Source: Ventricola sp051883735 (lineage in GTDB: Bacteria > Bacillota > Clostridia > Christensenellales > Aristaeellaceae). Taken from it: 12,435 bases of DNA. Both the position numbers and the translations under genes were made by a program. Below the pieces are notes generated by a model. That model was given only the letters and a program-made list of their open reading frames with translations. It was not told where the DNA came from and made no database searches. Below are positions 1 to 6,032 of this stretch, piece after piece (position 1 is the first letter of the stretch; every line of letters starts with the position of its first letter). The stretch is taken from NCBI GenBank assembly GCA_051883735.1, contig JBJEUH010000178.1:1-12435 (forward strand). Direction: 5' to 3'.

Positions 1-181
1 TGCCCAGGCCGTAATCGGTGATGTCCCAGCCGAGCATGCAGTCGCGCACCTCGTCATACTCATGGCCGATATCCTGCCACTGCTCGGGCGTAAAATGGCA
101 GAAGGGCGGCAGATAGCAGCAATACTTTTCGCACATGGCCTCCAGCTCGCGCAGCGCGGCGTTGACCTCAGATCGTTTCAT
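1..181 (-). CDS. D-lyxose ketol-isomerase family protein (N-terminal part, runs off the left edge)
   Basis: Only the first 60 codons are present. The ATG at 181 follows AAGGAGTGACAAACG, a good ribosome-binding site. The protein begins MKRSEVNAALRELEAMCEKY and contains PPFCHFTPEQW and then DEVRDCMLGWDITDYGLG. From memory, this N-terminal pattern (MKRSEIN..., LPPF, GWDITDFG) is that of the D-lyxose/D-mannose ketol-isomerase family (Lyx_isomer, formerly DUF1498), cupin-fold sugar isomerases that convert D-lyxose to D-xylulose or D-mannose to D-fructose in the cytoplasm. The metal-binding residues lie in the missing C-terminal part, so activity cannot be judged here. The gene follows rny in the same direction, but two hairpins and a separate TATAAT promoter separate them, so it is probably its own transcription unit. 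The family call is by recognition, without a search. Confidence 0.72.
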   Translation of the reverse strand, partial: MKRSEVNAALRELEAMCEKYCCYLPPFCHFTPEQWQDIGHEYDEVRDCMLGWDITDYGLG

Positions 182-217
182 CGTTTGTCACTCCTTGATG
201 CAGATTTTGTTGGCTCT

Positions 218-223
218 ATTATA
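218..223 (-). promoter_or_regulatory. -10 box of a promoter for the lyxose isomerase-like gene
   Basis: Read on the minus strand, a perfect TATAAT lies about 37 nt upstream of the ATG at 181. No good -35 sits at the usual 17 nt distance (the hexamer there is TGTCCA). A TTGCCC is present but only 11 nt away. The promoter may be weak or need an activator. Confidence 0.45.
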
Positions 224-251
224 CACGATCTGATGGGCAATGGACAGAGCA

Positions 252-274
252 AAAACCCGAATTCCGCGGGTTTT
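252..274 (-). terminator. Hairpin with T-run downstream of rny
   Basis: An 8-bp stem, AAAACCCG and CGGGTTTT, encloses a 7-nt loop. On the minus strand it ends in TTTTT. It lies between rny and the lyxose isomerase-like gene and could act as a second, back-up terminator for rny. The A/T half of the stem makes it symmetric, so it might also work on the plus strand. Confidence 0.5.
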
Positions 275-286
275 CAGACCATTTTG

Positions 287-322
287 CTAAAAGGAGCCGC
301 CTCCACAAAGGAAGCGGCTCCT
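287..322 (-). terminator. Probable intrinsic terminator of rny
   Basis: The arms AGGAGCCGC (292-300) and GCGGCTCCT (314-322) pair perfectly over 9 bp around a 13-nt loop, starting 17 nt after the rny stop codon. On the minus strand the stem is followed by TTTTAGC, a short and interrupted T-run, so termination may be partial and completed by the next hairpin. Confidence 0.65.
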
Positions 323-338
323 ATGATTCACTTGCCGT

Positions 339-1934
339 TTACTTGGCGAACTCGGTGCAGCGGGTCTCGCGGATCACGTTGACCTTGATCTGGCCCGGAT
401 ACTCCAGCTCATTCTCGATGCGCTTGGCGATCTCGCGGGCGAGCACGGTCGTGCCCTCGTCGGAGATGTCCTCCGGCTTGACCATGATGCGCACCTCGCG
501 GCCGGACTGGATCGCAAACGACTTCTCCACGCCCTGGAAGCTGGATGCAATCTCCTCGAGCTTCTCCAGGCGGCGGATGTAGTTCTCGATCGACTCGCGG
601 CGCGCGCCCGGACGGGCGGCGGAAATCGCGTCGGCGGCCTGCACCAGAACGGCCTCGACCGTCGTCGGCTCGATGTCGTTGTGGTGCGCGGCGATGCAGT
701 GGATGACCTCCGGGGACTCGTGATAGCGCTTGCACATCTCCACGCCCAGCTCGACGTGCGTGCCCTCCAGCTCGTGATCGACGGCCTTGCCGATGTCGTG
801 CAGCAGGCCGGCGCGCTTGGCCAGCGTCACGTCGGCGCCCAGCTCCGCGGCCATCAGGCCGGCCAGATGGGACACCTCGATGGAGTGCTTGAGCACGTTC
901 TGGCCGTAGCTCGTGCGGTAGCGCATGCGGCCCAGGAGCTTGACCAGCTCGTGGTGGATGCCGTGCATGTTCGTCTCAAAGATCGCCTGCTCGCCGGTCT
1001 CGCGGATCTGGTTGTCCACCTCGCGGCGGGCCTTCTCGACCATTTCCTCGATGCGGGCCGGATGGATGCGGCCGTCGGCGATGAGCTTCTCCAGCGCGAT
1101 GCGCGCGATCTCGCGGCGAACCGGATCAAACGCGGAGACGATGACCGCCTCGGGCGTGTCGTCGATGATGAGATCGACGCCGGTCGCGGTTTCCAGCGTA
1201 CGGATATTGCGGCCCTCGCGGCCGATGATGCGGCCCTTCATGTCCTCGTTGGGCAGGGAGACCACGGACACGGTCGTCTCGGCGACGTGATCGGACGCGC
1301 AGCGCTGAATCGCCATGGCGACGATGTTGCGCGCCTTCTTGTCCGCCTCGTTCCTGGCGTTCTGCTCGATCTCGCGGACCAGCACGCCGGCGTCGTGGAA
1401 CGCTTCCTTCTGGATGCGCTGCACGATCATGTCCTTCGCTTCCTCCTGCGTCATCTTGGCGACGCGCTCCAGCTCCACGCGCTGCTTCTCCTCGAGCTCC
1501 CTGACGGCCTGCTCGGCGGTCTCCGCGGCGGTCTTCTGGCGGACGGCGTATTCCTGCGCCTCCTGGGTCAGGCGGTCGAGCTCCGCCTGCTTGCGCTCGA
1601 GCGTCGTTTCGCGCGCGTCGAGGTTATCGGCCTTCTTGTCGAGGGTCTCCTCGCGCTGGGTGATGCGGCGCTCGCTGCGCTGCACCTCGGCGCGGCGGCT
1701 GTTGATCTCGCGATCCAGCTCGTTCTTGAGGCGGATGACCTCTTCCTTCGCCTCGATGATCTTTTCCTTCTTCTTCTCCTCCGCACGGCGCTGCGCGTCG
1801 TCGAGCAGATTGCGGGCGTACTCCTCAGTACGGCCGATCTTCTTTTCCTGAACGTTCTTTCGATAGATATAGCCAACTGCCAGGCCAAGGACCAGGGCAG
1901 CCAGTACGGACAAAACGGTAATAAAAATCGCCAA
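339..1934 (-). CDS. rny: Ribonuclease Y (membrane-anchored endoribonuclease)
   Basis: RNase Y is the main initiator of mRNA decay in many Bacillota, cutting single-stranded A/U-rich sites while anchored at the membrane. The 531-aa product has the full family layout and length (about 520 aa is usual). There is one N-terminal membrane helix (residues about 2-22), a long charged coiled coil (about 28-210), and a KH domain with the RNA-binding loop GREG (238-241, in GRIIGREGRNIR). The HD domain carries the metal-binding His-Asp pair H379-D380 in LLHDIGKAVDHE, with AAHHND near 415-420. The C-terminus IRETRCTEFAK matches the usual RETRAxEYAK end. The start is TTG at 1934: an in-frame TGA lies three codons upstream, no ATG is available, and AAGGAG sits 11 nt upstream. 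The gene stands alone here, with its own promoter and terminators. Certain by domain order and motifs. Confidence 0.97.
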   Translation of the reverse strand: MAIFITVLSVLAALVLGLAVGYIYRKNVQEKKIGRTEEYARNLLDDAQRRAEEKKKEKIIEAKEEVIRLKNELDREINSRRAEVQRSERRITQREETLDKKADNLDARETTLERKQAELDRLTQEAQEYAVRQKTAAETAEQAVRELEEKQRVELERVAKMTQEEAKDMIVQRIQKEAFHDAGVLVREIEQNARNEADKKARNIVAMAIQRCASDHVAETTVSVVSLPNEDMKGRIIGREGRNIRTLETATGVDLIIDDTPEAVIVSAFDPVRREIARIALEKLIADGRIHPARIEEMVEKARREVDNQIRETGEQAIFETNMHGIHHELVKLLGRMRYRTSYGQNVLKHSIEVSHLAGLMAAELGADVTLAKRAGLLHDIGKAVDHELEGTHVELGVEMCKRYHESPEVIHCIAAHHNDIEPTTVEAVLVQAADAISAARPGARRESIENYIRRLEKLEEIASSFQGVEKSFAIQSGREVRIMVKPEDISDEGTTVLAREIAKRIENELEYPGQIKVNVIRETRCTEFAK

Positions 1935-1945
1935 CCAATCTCACA

Positions 1946-1951
1946 CTCCTT
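1946..1951 (-). promoter_or_regulatory. Ribosome-binding site that fixes the rny TTG start
   Basis: AAGGAG on the minus strand lies 11 nt before TTG (1934). The frame has a TGA at 1943, so the only codons between it and the start are GAT and TGG. TTG is therefore the only reasonable initiation codon. Confidence 0.75.
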
Positions 1952-2200
1952 CTTTGACAAACTCTTAAACGCAAAGGATTTCGTCGGTCAAAAGTGTGAA
2001 GGTTGACGCATGGCCATCACATTGGCACACAAAACAAACCGGGAACCGGCTCTTTCCGCCCTGCAGGCATACCACTCCCCTGGCAGGCGCGCAAAAAGCG
2101 CAGTTTTCCGCTTATTGAATTGATGTATCGAACGGGAAACACCCGCTGTATGCTCTGGCGCGCGCACATCCCCGCACACGCTTTCACTTTGACTTTCTCT

Positions 2201-2229
2201 ATTTTAGCGGGGTTTTCCGCGCATGTCAA
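2201..2229 (-). promoter_or_regulatory. Sigma-A-type promoter of rny
   Basis: On the minus strand TTGACA (2229-2224) is separated by exactly 17 nt from TAAAAT (2206-2201). This is one mismatch from the full consensus. Transcription would start near 2194, giving an untranslated leader of about 260 nt before the TTG start of rny. Confidence 0.8.
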
Positions 2230-2335
2230 GACCATATGACATTAAGATGAATTTTTTGTGAAATCAGGCGATGGATTTTTTGCGCCTTCGCAGCGCTGCG
2301 CGGCCGTTCCGGGCGGCCATCCGGGATGCACCGGA

Positions 2336-2605
2336 TCAGTGCTTTTCGATGCACAGCTTCCCGTTCTCCTGCGCCGCGTCTATGAGCACCCGCTCAAGGC
2401 GCGGCAGGTACGCCGCCATTTCCGCGCTCGCCGGCTGTCCGGCCAGCACGATGCGCGTCTCTCCGCCGATTTCGCCCAGCACGTCGTGCAGCGCGTCCAG
2501 GTTGCCTCCGTAGTATGCCGGCAGGTCCAGCATGTAGGCCAGGTACACGTGCAGCGCCTTCACCGTGCCGATGTTCGTCACGTCCAGTCGGATTGTCCTC
2601 ATCAT
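2336..2605 (-). CDS. Barstar-family ribonuclease inhibitor
   Basis: A cytoplasmic protein of 89 aa, the size of classical barstar (89-90 aa), expected to bind and block the barnase-type enzyme encoded just upstream before it is exported. The diagnostic stretch LPAYYGGNLDALHDVL aligns with barstar LPEYYGENLDALWDCL. It keeps the barnase-contacting Tyr29, Asp35 and Asp39 of barstar (here Y31, D37, D41), while Trp38 is His (H40) and Glu76 is probably Asp (D76). Start choice: a GTG at 2611 overlaps the barnase stop as GTGA, but it lies on top of the ribosome-binding site GAGGAG. ATG at 2605, 5 nt behind that site, or the next ATG at 2602, is more likely. Co-transcribed and probably translationally coupled with the nuclease gene. 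Family call firm; inhibition of the neighbour is inferred from pairing. Confidence 0.92.
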   Translation of the reverse strand: MMRTIRLDVTNIGTVKALHVYLAYMLDLPAYYGGNLDALHDVLGEIGGETRIVLAGQPASAEMAAYLPRLERVLIDAAQENGKLCIEKH

Positions 2606-2607
2606 GC

Positions 2608-3135
2608 TCACTCCTCAAACAGCCACTTGACAAACGACTTCAGGTCCTCGCCGGAGAGGAAGCTGTCCTCCGACTCCGACCAGATGACCTCGATCTCGTC
2701 AAAGGAGGCGTAATGGTCGGCGGTGTAATAGATCAGGCCGTCGCTTGAAAACACGATGCGCTTGCCGTTCCGGTAGCCGCCGTCAAAGTCGATGTCGCAC
2801 TCGGTCCACCTGCGTCCCCTGGCGTCCGGCAGCAGGCCCTCGTAGTTGCCGAAGCGGTCGCCGCCGATGGAGCAGCCGTCCGCCACCTTCCACAGGTTGC
2901 CCTTCCGGTTGTCCCAGCCGAGCGCCTGCGCTTCCTGTTTGGTAATGTAGTTGTCCGGCAGCTCGTCAAAGAAGGTGAGGTAGATCGCCACCTCCTCCAT
3001 CGTGTCGTACCATCCGCCTTCTTCCACGTCGTAATCCGCCGCGTCCACGGTGATCGTCTTCGCCAGCGCCGCCGGCACAGGCAGCAGCATGAGCAGGGCC
3101 AGCAGCACCGCGCCCAAGCGCTTCATGTTCATCAT
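2608..3135 (-). CDS. Secreted barnase-type ribonuclease (guanyl-preferring endoribonuclease)
   Basis: The 175-aa precursor starts with a clear signal peptide (MKRLGAVLLALLMLLPVPAA, cleavage expected after ALA at about 25). Residues 44-148 align end to end with barnase: LPDNYITKQEAQALGW is nearly identical, followed by SIGGDRFGNYEG, WTECDIDF, GYRNGKRIVFSSDGLIYYT and DHYASF. The catalytic residues of barnase are all present: Lys27 (K66), Glu73 (E112, general base), Arg83 (R122), Arg87 (R126) and His102 (H141, general acid). Arg59 of the guanine-binding loop is Tyr (Y98). Barnase ends about where residue 148 falls; here 27 extra residues follow, rich in Asp/Glu and ending in a possible helix. 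Start at ATG 3135 behind GGGAGG with 7 nt spacing. Codes for an extracellular RNA-cleaving toxin or scavenging nuclease; the downstream barstar gene protects the producer. Confidence 0.95.
   Translation of the reverse strand: MMNMKRLGAVLLALLMLLPVPAALAKTITVDAADYDVEEGGWYDTMEEVAIYLTFFDELPDNYITKQEAQALGWDNRKGNLWKVADGCSIGGDRFGNYEGLLPDARGRRWTECDIDFDGGYRNGKRIVFSSDGLIYYTADHYASFDEIEVIWSESEDSFLSGEDLKSFVKWLFEE
2611..2616 (-). promoter_or_regulatory. Barstar ribosome-binding site inside the end of the barnase gene
   Basis: GAGGAG on the minus strand forms the last two codons (Glu-Glu) of the ribonuclease and is followed by TGA. It lies 5 nt before ATG 2605 and 8 nt before ATG 2602. Placing the inhibitor's site within the nuclease reading frame couples the two translations. 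Confidence 0.7.
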
Positions 3136-3167
3136 GGTGTTTCCTCCCGTCGCAAAGCCTTGTGAGC

Positions 3168-3196
3168 ATTATACCATATTCGCCCCGTCTTGCCAA
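3168..3196 (-). promoter_or_regulatory. Promoter of the barnase-barstar unit
   Basis: On the minus strand TTGGCA (3196-3191), a 17-nt spacer and TATAAT (3173-3168), with the spacer ending in TGG so that the -10 is extended. It lies 32 nt before the ATG at 3135, leaving a leader of about 25 nt. It is back to back with the MATE promoter: the two -35 boxes are only 7 nt apart. Confidence 0.82.
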
Positions 3197-3203
3197 CTTT
3201 CGC

Positions 3204-3233
3204 TTGATTCCTTTCGCGCCGCGGTGGTATAAT
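3204..3233 (+). promoter_or_regulatory. Promoter of the MATE exporter gene
   Basis: TTGATT (3204-3209), an 18-nt spacer ending in TGG, then a perfect TATAAT (3228-3233). Transcription would start near 3240, about 28 nt before the ATG. The -35 lies 7 nt from the -35 of the divergent barnase promoter, so the two polymerases would compete for this site. Confidence 0.8.
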
Positions 3234-3267
3234 CTCCCCGCACATCTGCGAAAAGGAGCATTTTGCT

Positions 3268-4602
3268 ATGAACAAGGATTTGACGGTCGGCAATCCGCAG
3301 ACCGTTCTGCTCAAATTTACGCTGCCGCTGCTGGGCAGCGTCGTCTTCCAGCAGCTTTACAACATCGCGGACAGCCTCGTCGCCGGCCGATGGATCGGCG
3401 AAAACGCGCTGGCAGCCGTCGGCAACGCGTACGAGATCACGCTGATCTTCATCGCCTTCGCCATGGGCAGCAGCGTCGGCTGCTCCATCATCATCTCCCG
3501 CCTCTTCGGCGCCAAGAAGTATGCCGATCTCCGGACCGCCGTATCGACCGTGTTTATCGCCGTGGGCGTGCTCTGCGTGAGCCTGATGGCGCTGGGCCTG
3601 CTCCTGTGCACGCGGCTGCTCGCGCTCATCAACACGCCCGATCTGCTCATGGCGGACTGCCGGCTCTACCTGAACATCTACTTCCTCGGCCTGCCGTTCC
3701 TCTTTTACTACAACGTGGCCACCGGCGTCTTCTCCGCCATGGGCGATTCCCGCACGCCGTTCCTCTTCCTGGCCTGCTCCTCCACCGTCAACATCCTGGT
3801 CAACATCCTCTTTGTCGCCGGCTTCCACATGGGCGTGGCCGGCGTGGCCTGGGCGACGTTCCTGTGCCAGGGCGTCAGCTGCGTGCTGGCCGTTCTCGCC
3901 GTCCTGCGCCGCCTGCGCGCGCTGCCCCGGGATGGCGGCACGCCGCGCCGCTTCTCCTTCCCGCTGCTGCGCCAGGTCGTCTTCATCGCCCTGCCCAGCA
4001 CCGCGCAGCAGAGCTTTGTCTCCGTGGGCAACATCATCATCCAGTCCGTCATCAACGGCTACGGCCCGGCGGTCATCGCCGGCTATGCCGCCGCCATCAA
4101 GCTCAACAACCTGGTCATCACCTGCTTTGGCCAGCTGGGCACCGGCGTGAGCAACTACGTCTCCCAGAACATCGGCGCGGGCAGGCATGAGCGCATCGCG
4201 CCCGGCATCAAGGCCGGCGTGCTGCTGGGCCTTGCGCTGTGCGTTCCGGTCATCACGCTGTACTTCGGCTTCCCCACGCTGCCCATCAGCCTGTTCATGG
4301 ACGGCGAGGTCAGCGGCGAGGCCATGCGCACCGGCGTGCAGTTTTTGCGCATCGTCTCCCCGTTCTATCTCGTCGTCTGCGTCAAGCTGGTGGTGGACGG
4401 CATGCTGCGCGGCGCAGGTCTGATGGGCGCGTTCATGATCGACACGTTTACCGATCTGGTGCTTCGCGTGGGCCTGTGCATCGTCTTCTCCGCCCTGATG
4501 GGCAGCGTCGGCATCTGGTGCTCCTGGCCTGTGGGCTGGACGCTGGGCACCGCCCTGGGCGTCTTCTTCACCCTTCGCTATCTGCGCAGCGTGCGCGCCT
4601 GA
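3268..4602 (+). CDS. MATE-family multidrug/metabolite exporter
   Basis: A 444-aa integral membrane protein with the usual MATE length and two homologous halves of six predicted helices. The first half has the family signature LPLLGSVVFQQLYNIADSLV followed by GENALAAVG. The conserved N-lobe acidic residue is D35 in NIAD, the position that couples cation flow to transport in NorM- and DinF-like members. The second half repeats the pattern with LPSTAQQSFVSVGNIIIQ and AGYAAAIKLNNL at about 242-281. MATE proteins use a Na+ or H+ gradient to expel cationic drugs, dyes or metabolites. The sequence resembles the Clostridia MepA/DinF-type branch, but substrate cannot be read from sequence. ATG 3268 follows AAAAGGAG with about 9 nt spacing. 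It has its own promoter and terminator; no regulator gene is next to it. Confidence 0.93.
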   Translation: MNKDLTVGNPQTVLLKFTLPLLGSVVFQQLYNIADSLVAGRWIGENALAAVGNAYEITLIFIAFAMGSSVGCSIIISRLFGAKKYADLRTAVSTVFIAVGVLCVSLMALGLLLCTRLLALINTPDLLMADCRLYLNIYFLGLPFLFYYNVATGVFSAMGDSRTPFLFLACSSTVNILVNILFVAGFHMGVAGVAWATFLCQGVSCVLAVLAVLRRLRALPRDGGTPRRFSFPLLRQVVFIALPSTAQQSFVSVGNIIIQSVINGYGPAVIAGYAAAIKLNNLVITCFGQLGTGVSNYVSQNIGAGRHERIAPGIKAGVLLGLALCVPVITLYFGFPTLPISLFMDGEVSGEAMRTGVQFLRIVSPFYLVVCVKLVVDGMLRGAGLMGAFMIDTFTDLVLRVGLCIVFSALMGSVGIWCSWPVGWTLGTALGVFFTLRYLRSVRA

Positions 4603-4609
4603 TTCCTCC

Positions 4610-4638
4610 GCCGGAGCCCCTCGCGGTTCCGGCTTTTT
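4610..4638 (+). terminator. Intrinsic terminator of the MATE gene
   Basis: GCCGGA (4610-4615) pairs with TCCGGC (4628-4633), and five T follow at once. It begins 8 nt after the MATE stop codon. Confidence 0.75.
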
Positions 4639-4710
4639 CTATGCCGGAAAACGCGCCCTGCGCGGCTTCCCGGAAGCGGGAGCGGGCTCAGCATGCATGA
4701 ACTGACCGGG

Positions 4711-4769
4711 CAAATATTTAAATTTTTTTAGCTAATTTATTTGACTTATCAGGGCATTCGTGGTATCGT
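4711..4769 (+). promoter_or_regulatory. Promoter of the alcohol/aldehyde dehydrogenase operon, with AT-rich upstream stretch
   Basis: TTGACT (4741-4746), a 17-nt spacer ending in TGG, and TATCGT (4764-4769) form a plausible extended -10 promoter. The 30 bases before it (4711-4740) are almost pure A/T in an otherwise GC-rich region, like an UP element for the polymerase alpha subunit. The leader would be about 45 nt. The imperfect -10 leaves some doubt; TATACT at 4780 is an alternative without a good -35. Confidence 0.55.
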
Positions 4770-4820
4770 ATAGCTCTGCATATACTTTACCAAGCCAGAC
4801 CATGAGAGGGATGTTCATTC

Positions 4821-6032
4821 ATGAAAGCCATCAAGCGCCTGTATTGCCGCGCTTATCAGCTCGTCTTCCGCGCCGCCCTGCCCATCCTGCCCTATCGCCA
4901 GCCCCAGCTTCTTGATCACCTTCGGGAGATCGCGCCGCTGCTGCGCGAAAAGCAGGTTTCCTCCGTCCTGCTCGTCGCGGACGCGGGCGTGCGCAGCCTG
5001 GGCCTGACCGCCGCGCTCGAGGAATCGCTTGCGCAGGCGCACATCGCCTGCGCCGTCTACGAGCAGCGCACGCCCAACCCCACCATCGACAACGTCGAGG
5101 AGGCGCGCGCGCAGTATGTCGCCGGCGGGGCGCAGGCCATCATCGCCGTGGGCGGCGGCTCCGCGATGGACTGCGCGAAGGTCGTCGGCGCGCGCATCGC
5201 CCGCCCGAACAAGCCCGTGCAGAAGATGCGCGGCCTGCTGCGCATCCTGCGCAAAACGCCGCTGCTGATCGCCGTGCCCACCACCGCCGGCACCGGCAGC
5301 GAGACGACGCTGGCCGCCGTCATCACCGACAGCCAGACGCACTACAAGTACCCGATCAACGACTTCGTGCTGATCCCGGATTACGCCGTGCTCGACGCGG
5401 AGCTGACCGTCGGTCTGCCGCCGCAAATCACCGCGACCACCGGCATGGACGCACTGACGCACGCCGTGGAGGCGTACATCGGCCGCAGCACCAACAGGCT
5501 GACCCGCGCCATGGCCGAGGAGGCCGTGGAGCTCATCGCCCGGAACCTGCAGACCGCCTACCGGGACGGCAGCAATCTGGAGGCGCGGCAGCACATGCTG
5601 CGCGCAGCGTACTGCGCCGGCATCGCGTTCACCCGCTCCTACGTCGGCTATGTCCACGGCATCGCGCACTCGCTGGGCGGCCAGTACGGCATCGCGCACG
5701 GCCTGGCCAACGCCGTCATCCTGCCGCACATGCTGCGCCGCTACGGCGCGTCCTGCGCCGCCAGGCTCGCGCATCTGGCGGAAATCGCGGGCCTCGTTTC
5801 GCCCGGCACGGACGAGCGCGCCGCCGCGGAGCGCATGATTGACTGGATTGAATCGATGAACGAATCGTTCGGCCTGCCGACAGGGTTTTCCCAGATCCGC
5901 GAAGAAGATATTCCCCAGATGGCCCGCCATGCGGACACGGAGAGCAACCCGCTCTATCCCGTCCCCCTGCTGATGGACCGGCAGGAGCTTGAGGCCGTCT
6001 ATCACGAGCTGATGCGCAAGGAGGAAGCCTGA
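4821..6032 (+). CDS. Iron-containing alcohol dehydrogenase
   Basis: A 403-aa group III (Fe-ADH) dehydrogenase that interconverts alcohols and aldehydes with NAD(P)H in the cytoplasm. The dinucleotide-binding loop is GGGSAMDCAK (111-120), and PTTAGTGSETT follows at 153-163. Metal-ligand candidates of the family are all present: D210 and H214 in GMDALTHAVEAYIG, H279 in GYVHGIAHSLGG and H293 in GIAHG. The N-terminal segment of about 30 residues (MKAIKRLYCRAYQL) precedes the core and is seen in a subgroup of Fe-ADHs. Substrate cannot be fixed from motifs. ATG 4821 follows GAGAGGGA. The stop overlaps the start of the aldehyde dehydrogenase gene by one base (TGATG), so the two are translationally coupled. 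The pairing suggests stepwise alcohol-aldehyde-acid conversion or aldehyde detoxification. Confidence 0.93.
   Translation: MKAIKRLYCRAYQLVFRAALPILPYRQPQLLDHLREIAPLLREKQVSSVLLVADAGVRSLGLTAALEESLAQAHIACAVYEQRTPNPTIDNVEEARAQYVAGGAQAIIAVGGGSAMDCAKVVGARIARPNKPVQKMRGLLRILRKTPLLIAVPTTAGTGSETTLAAVITDSQTHYKYPINDFVLIPDYAVLDAELTVGLPPQITATTGMDALTHAVEAYIGRSTNRLTRAMAEEAVELIARNLQTAYRDGSNLEARQHMLRAAYCAGIAFTRSYVGYVHGIAHSLGGQYGIAHGLANAVILPHMLRRYGASCAARLAHLAEIAGLVSPGTDERAAAERMIDWIESMNESFGLPTGFSQIREEDIPQMARHADTESNPLYPVPLLMDRQELEAVYHELMRKEEA

Larger units (their letters stand above)
1939..2335. other. Gap between rny and barstar: long rny leader plus short structured stretch
   Basis: No convincing gene lies in this stretch of about 400 bases. 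The left 255 bases are the transcribed leader of rny. They hold weak hairpins and one open frame of about 50 codons (2017-2169, minus) without family resemblance. The right 100 bases follow the barstar stop codon. They contain small stems on the minus strand (ATCCGG/CCGGAT and GGCCG/CGGCC) but no T-run behind them, so I see no clear intrinsic terminator for the barnase-barstar unit. Confidence 0.6.

Noticed and set aside
681..2006. Plus-strand open frame of 441 codons opposite rny
   Set aside because: Antisense shadow of RNase Y; Leu/Asp/Val/His-rich, without a recognisable domain or ribosome-binding site.
2230..2335. Intrinsic terminator for the barnase-barstar unit
   Set aside because: Small stems exist, but on the minus strand they are followed by A-runs rather than T-runs.
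3169..4188. Minus-strand open frame of 339 codons opposite the MATE gene
   Set aside because: Antisense shadow with Ala/Asp/Gly/Glu-rich composition; it also crosses the divergent promoter region.
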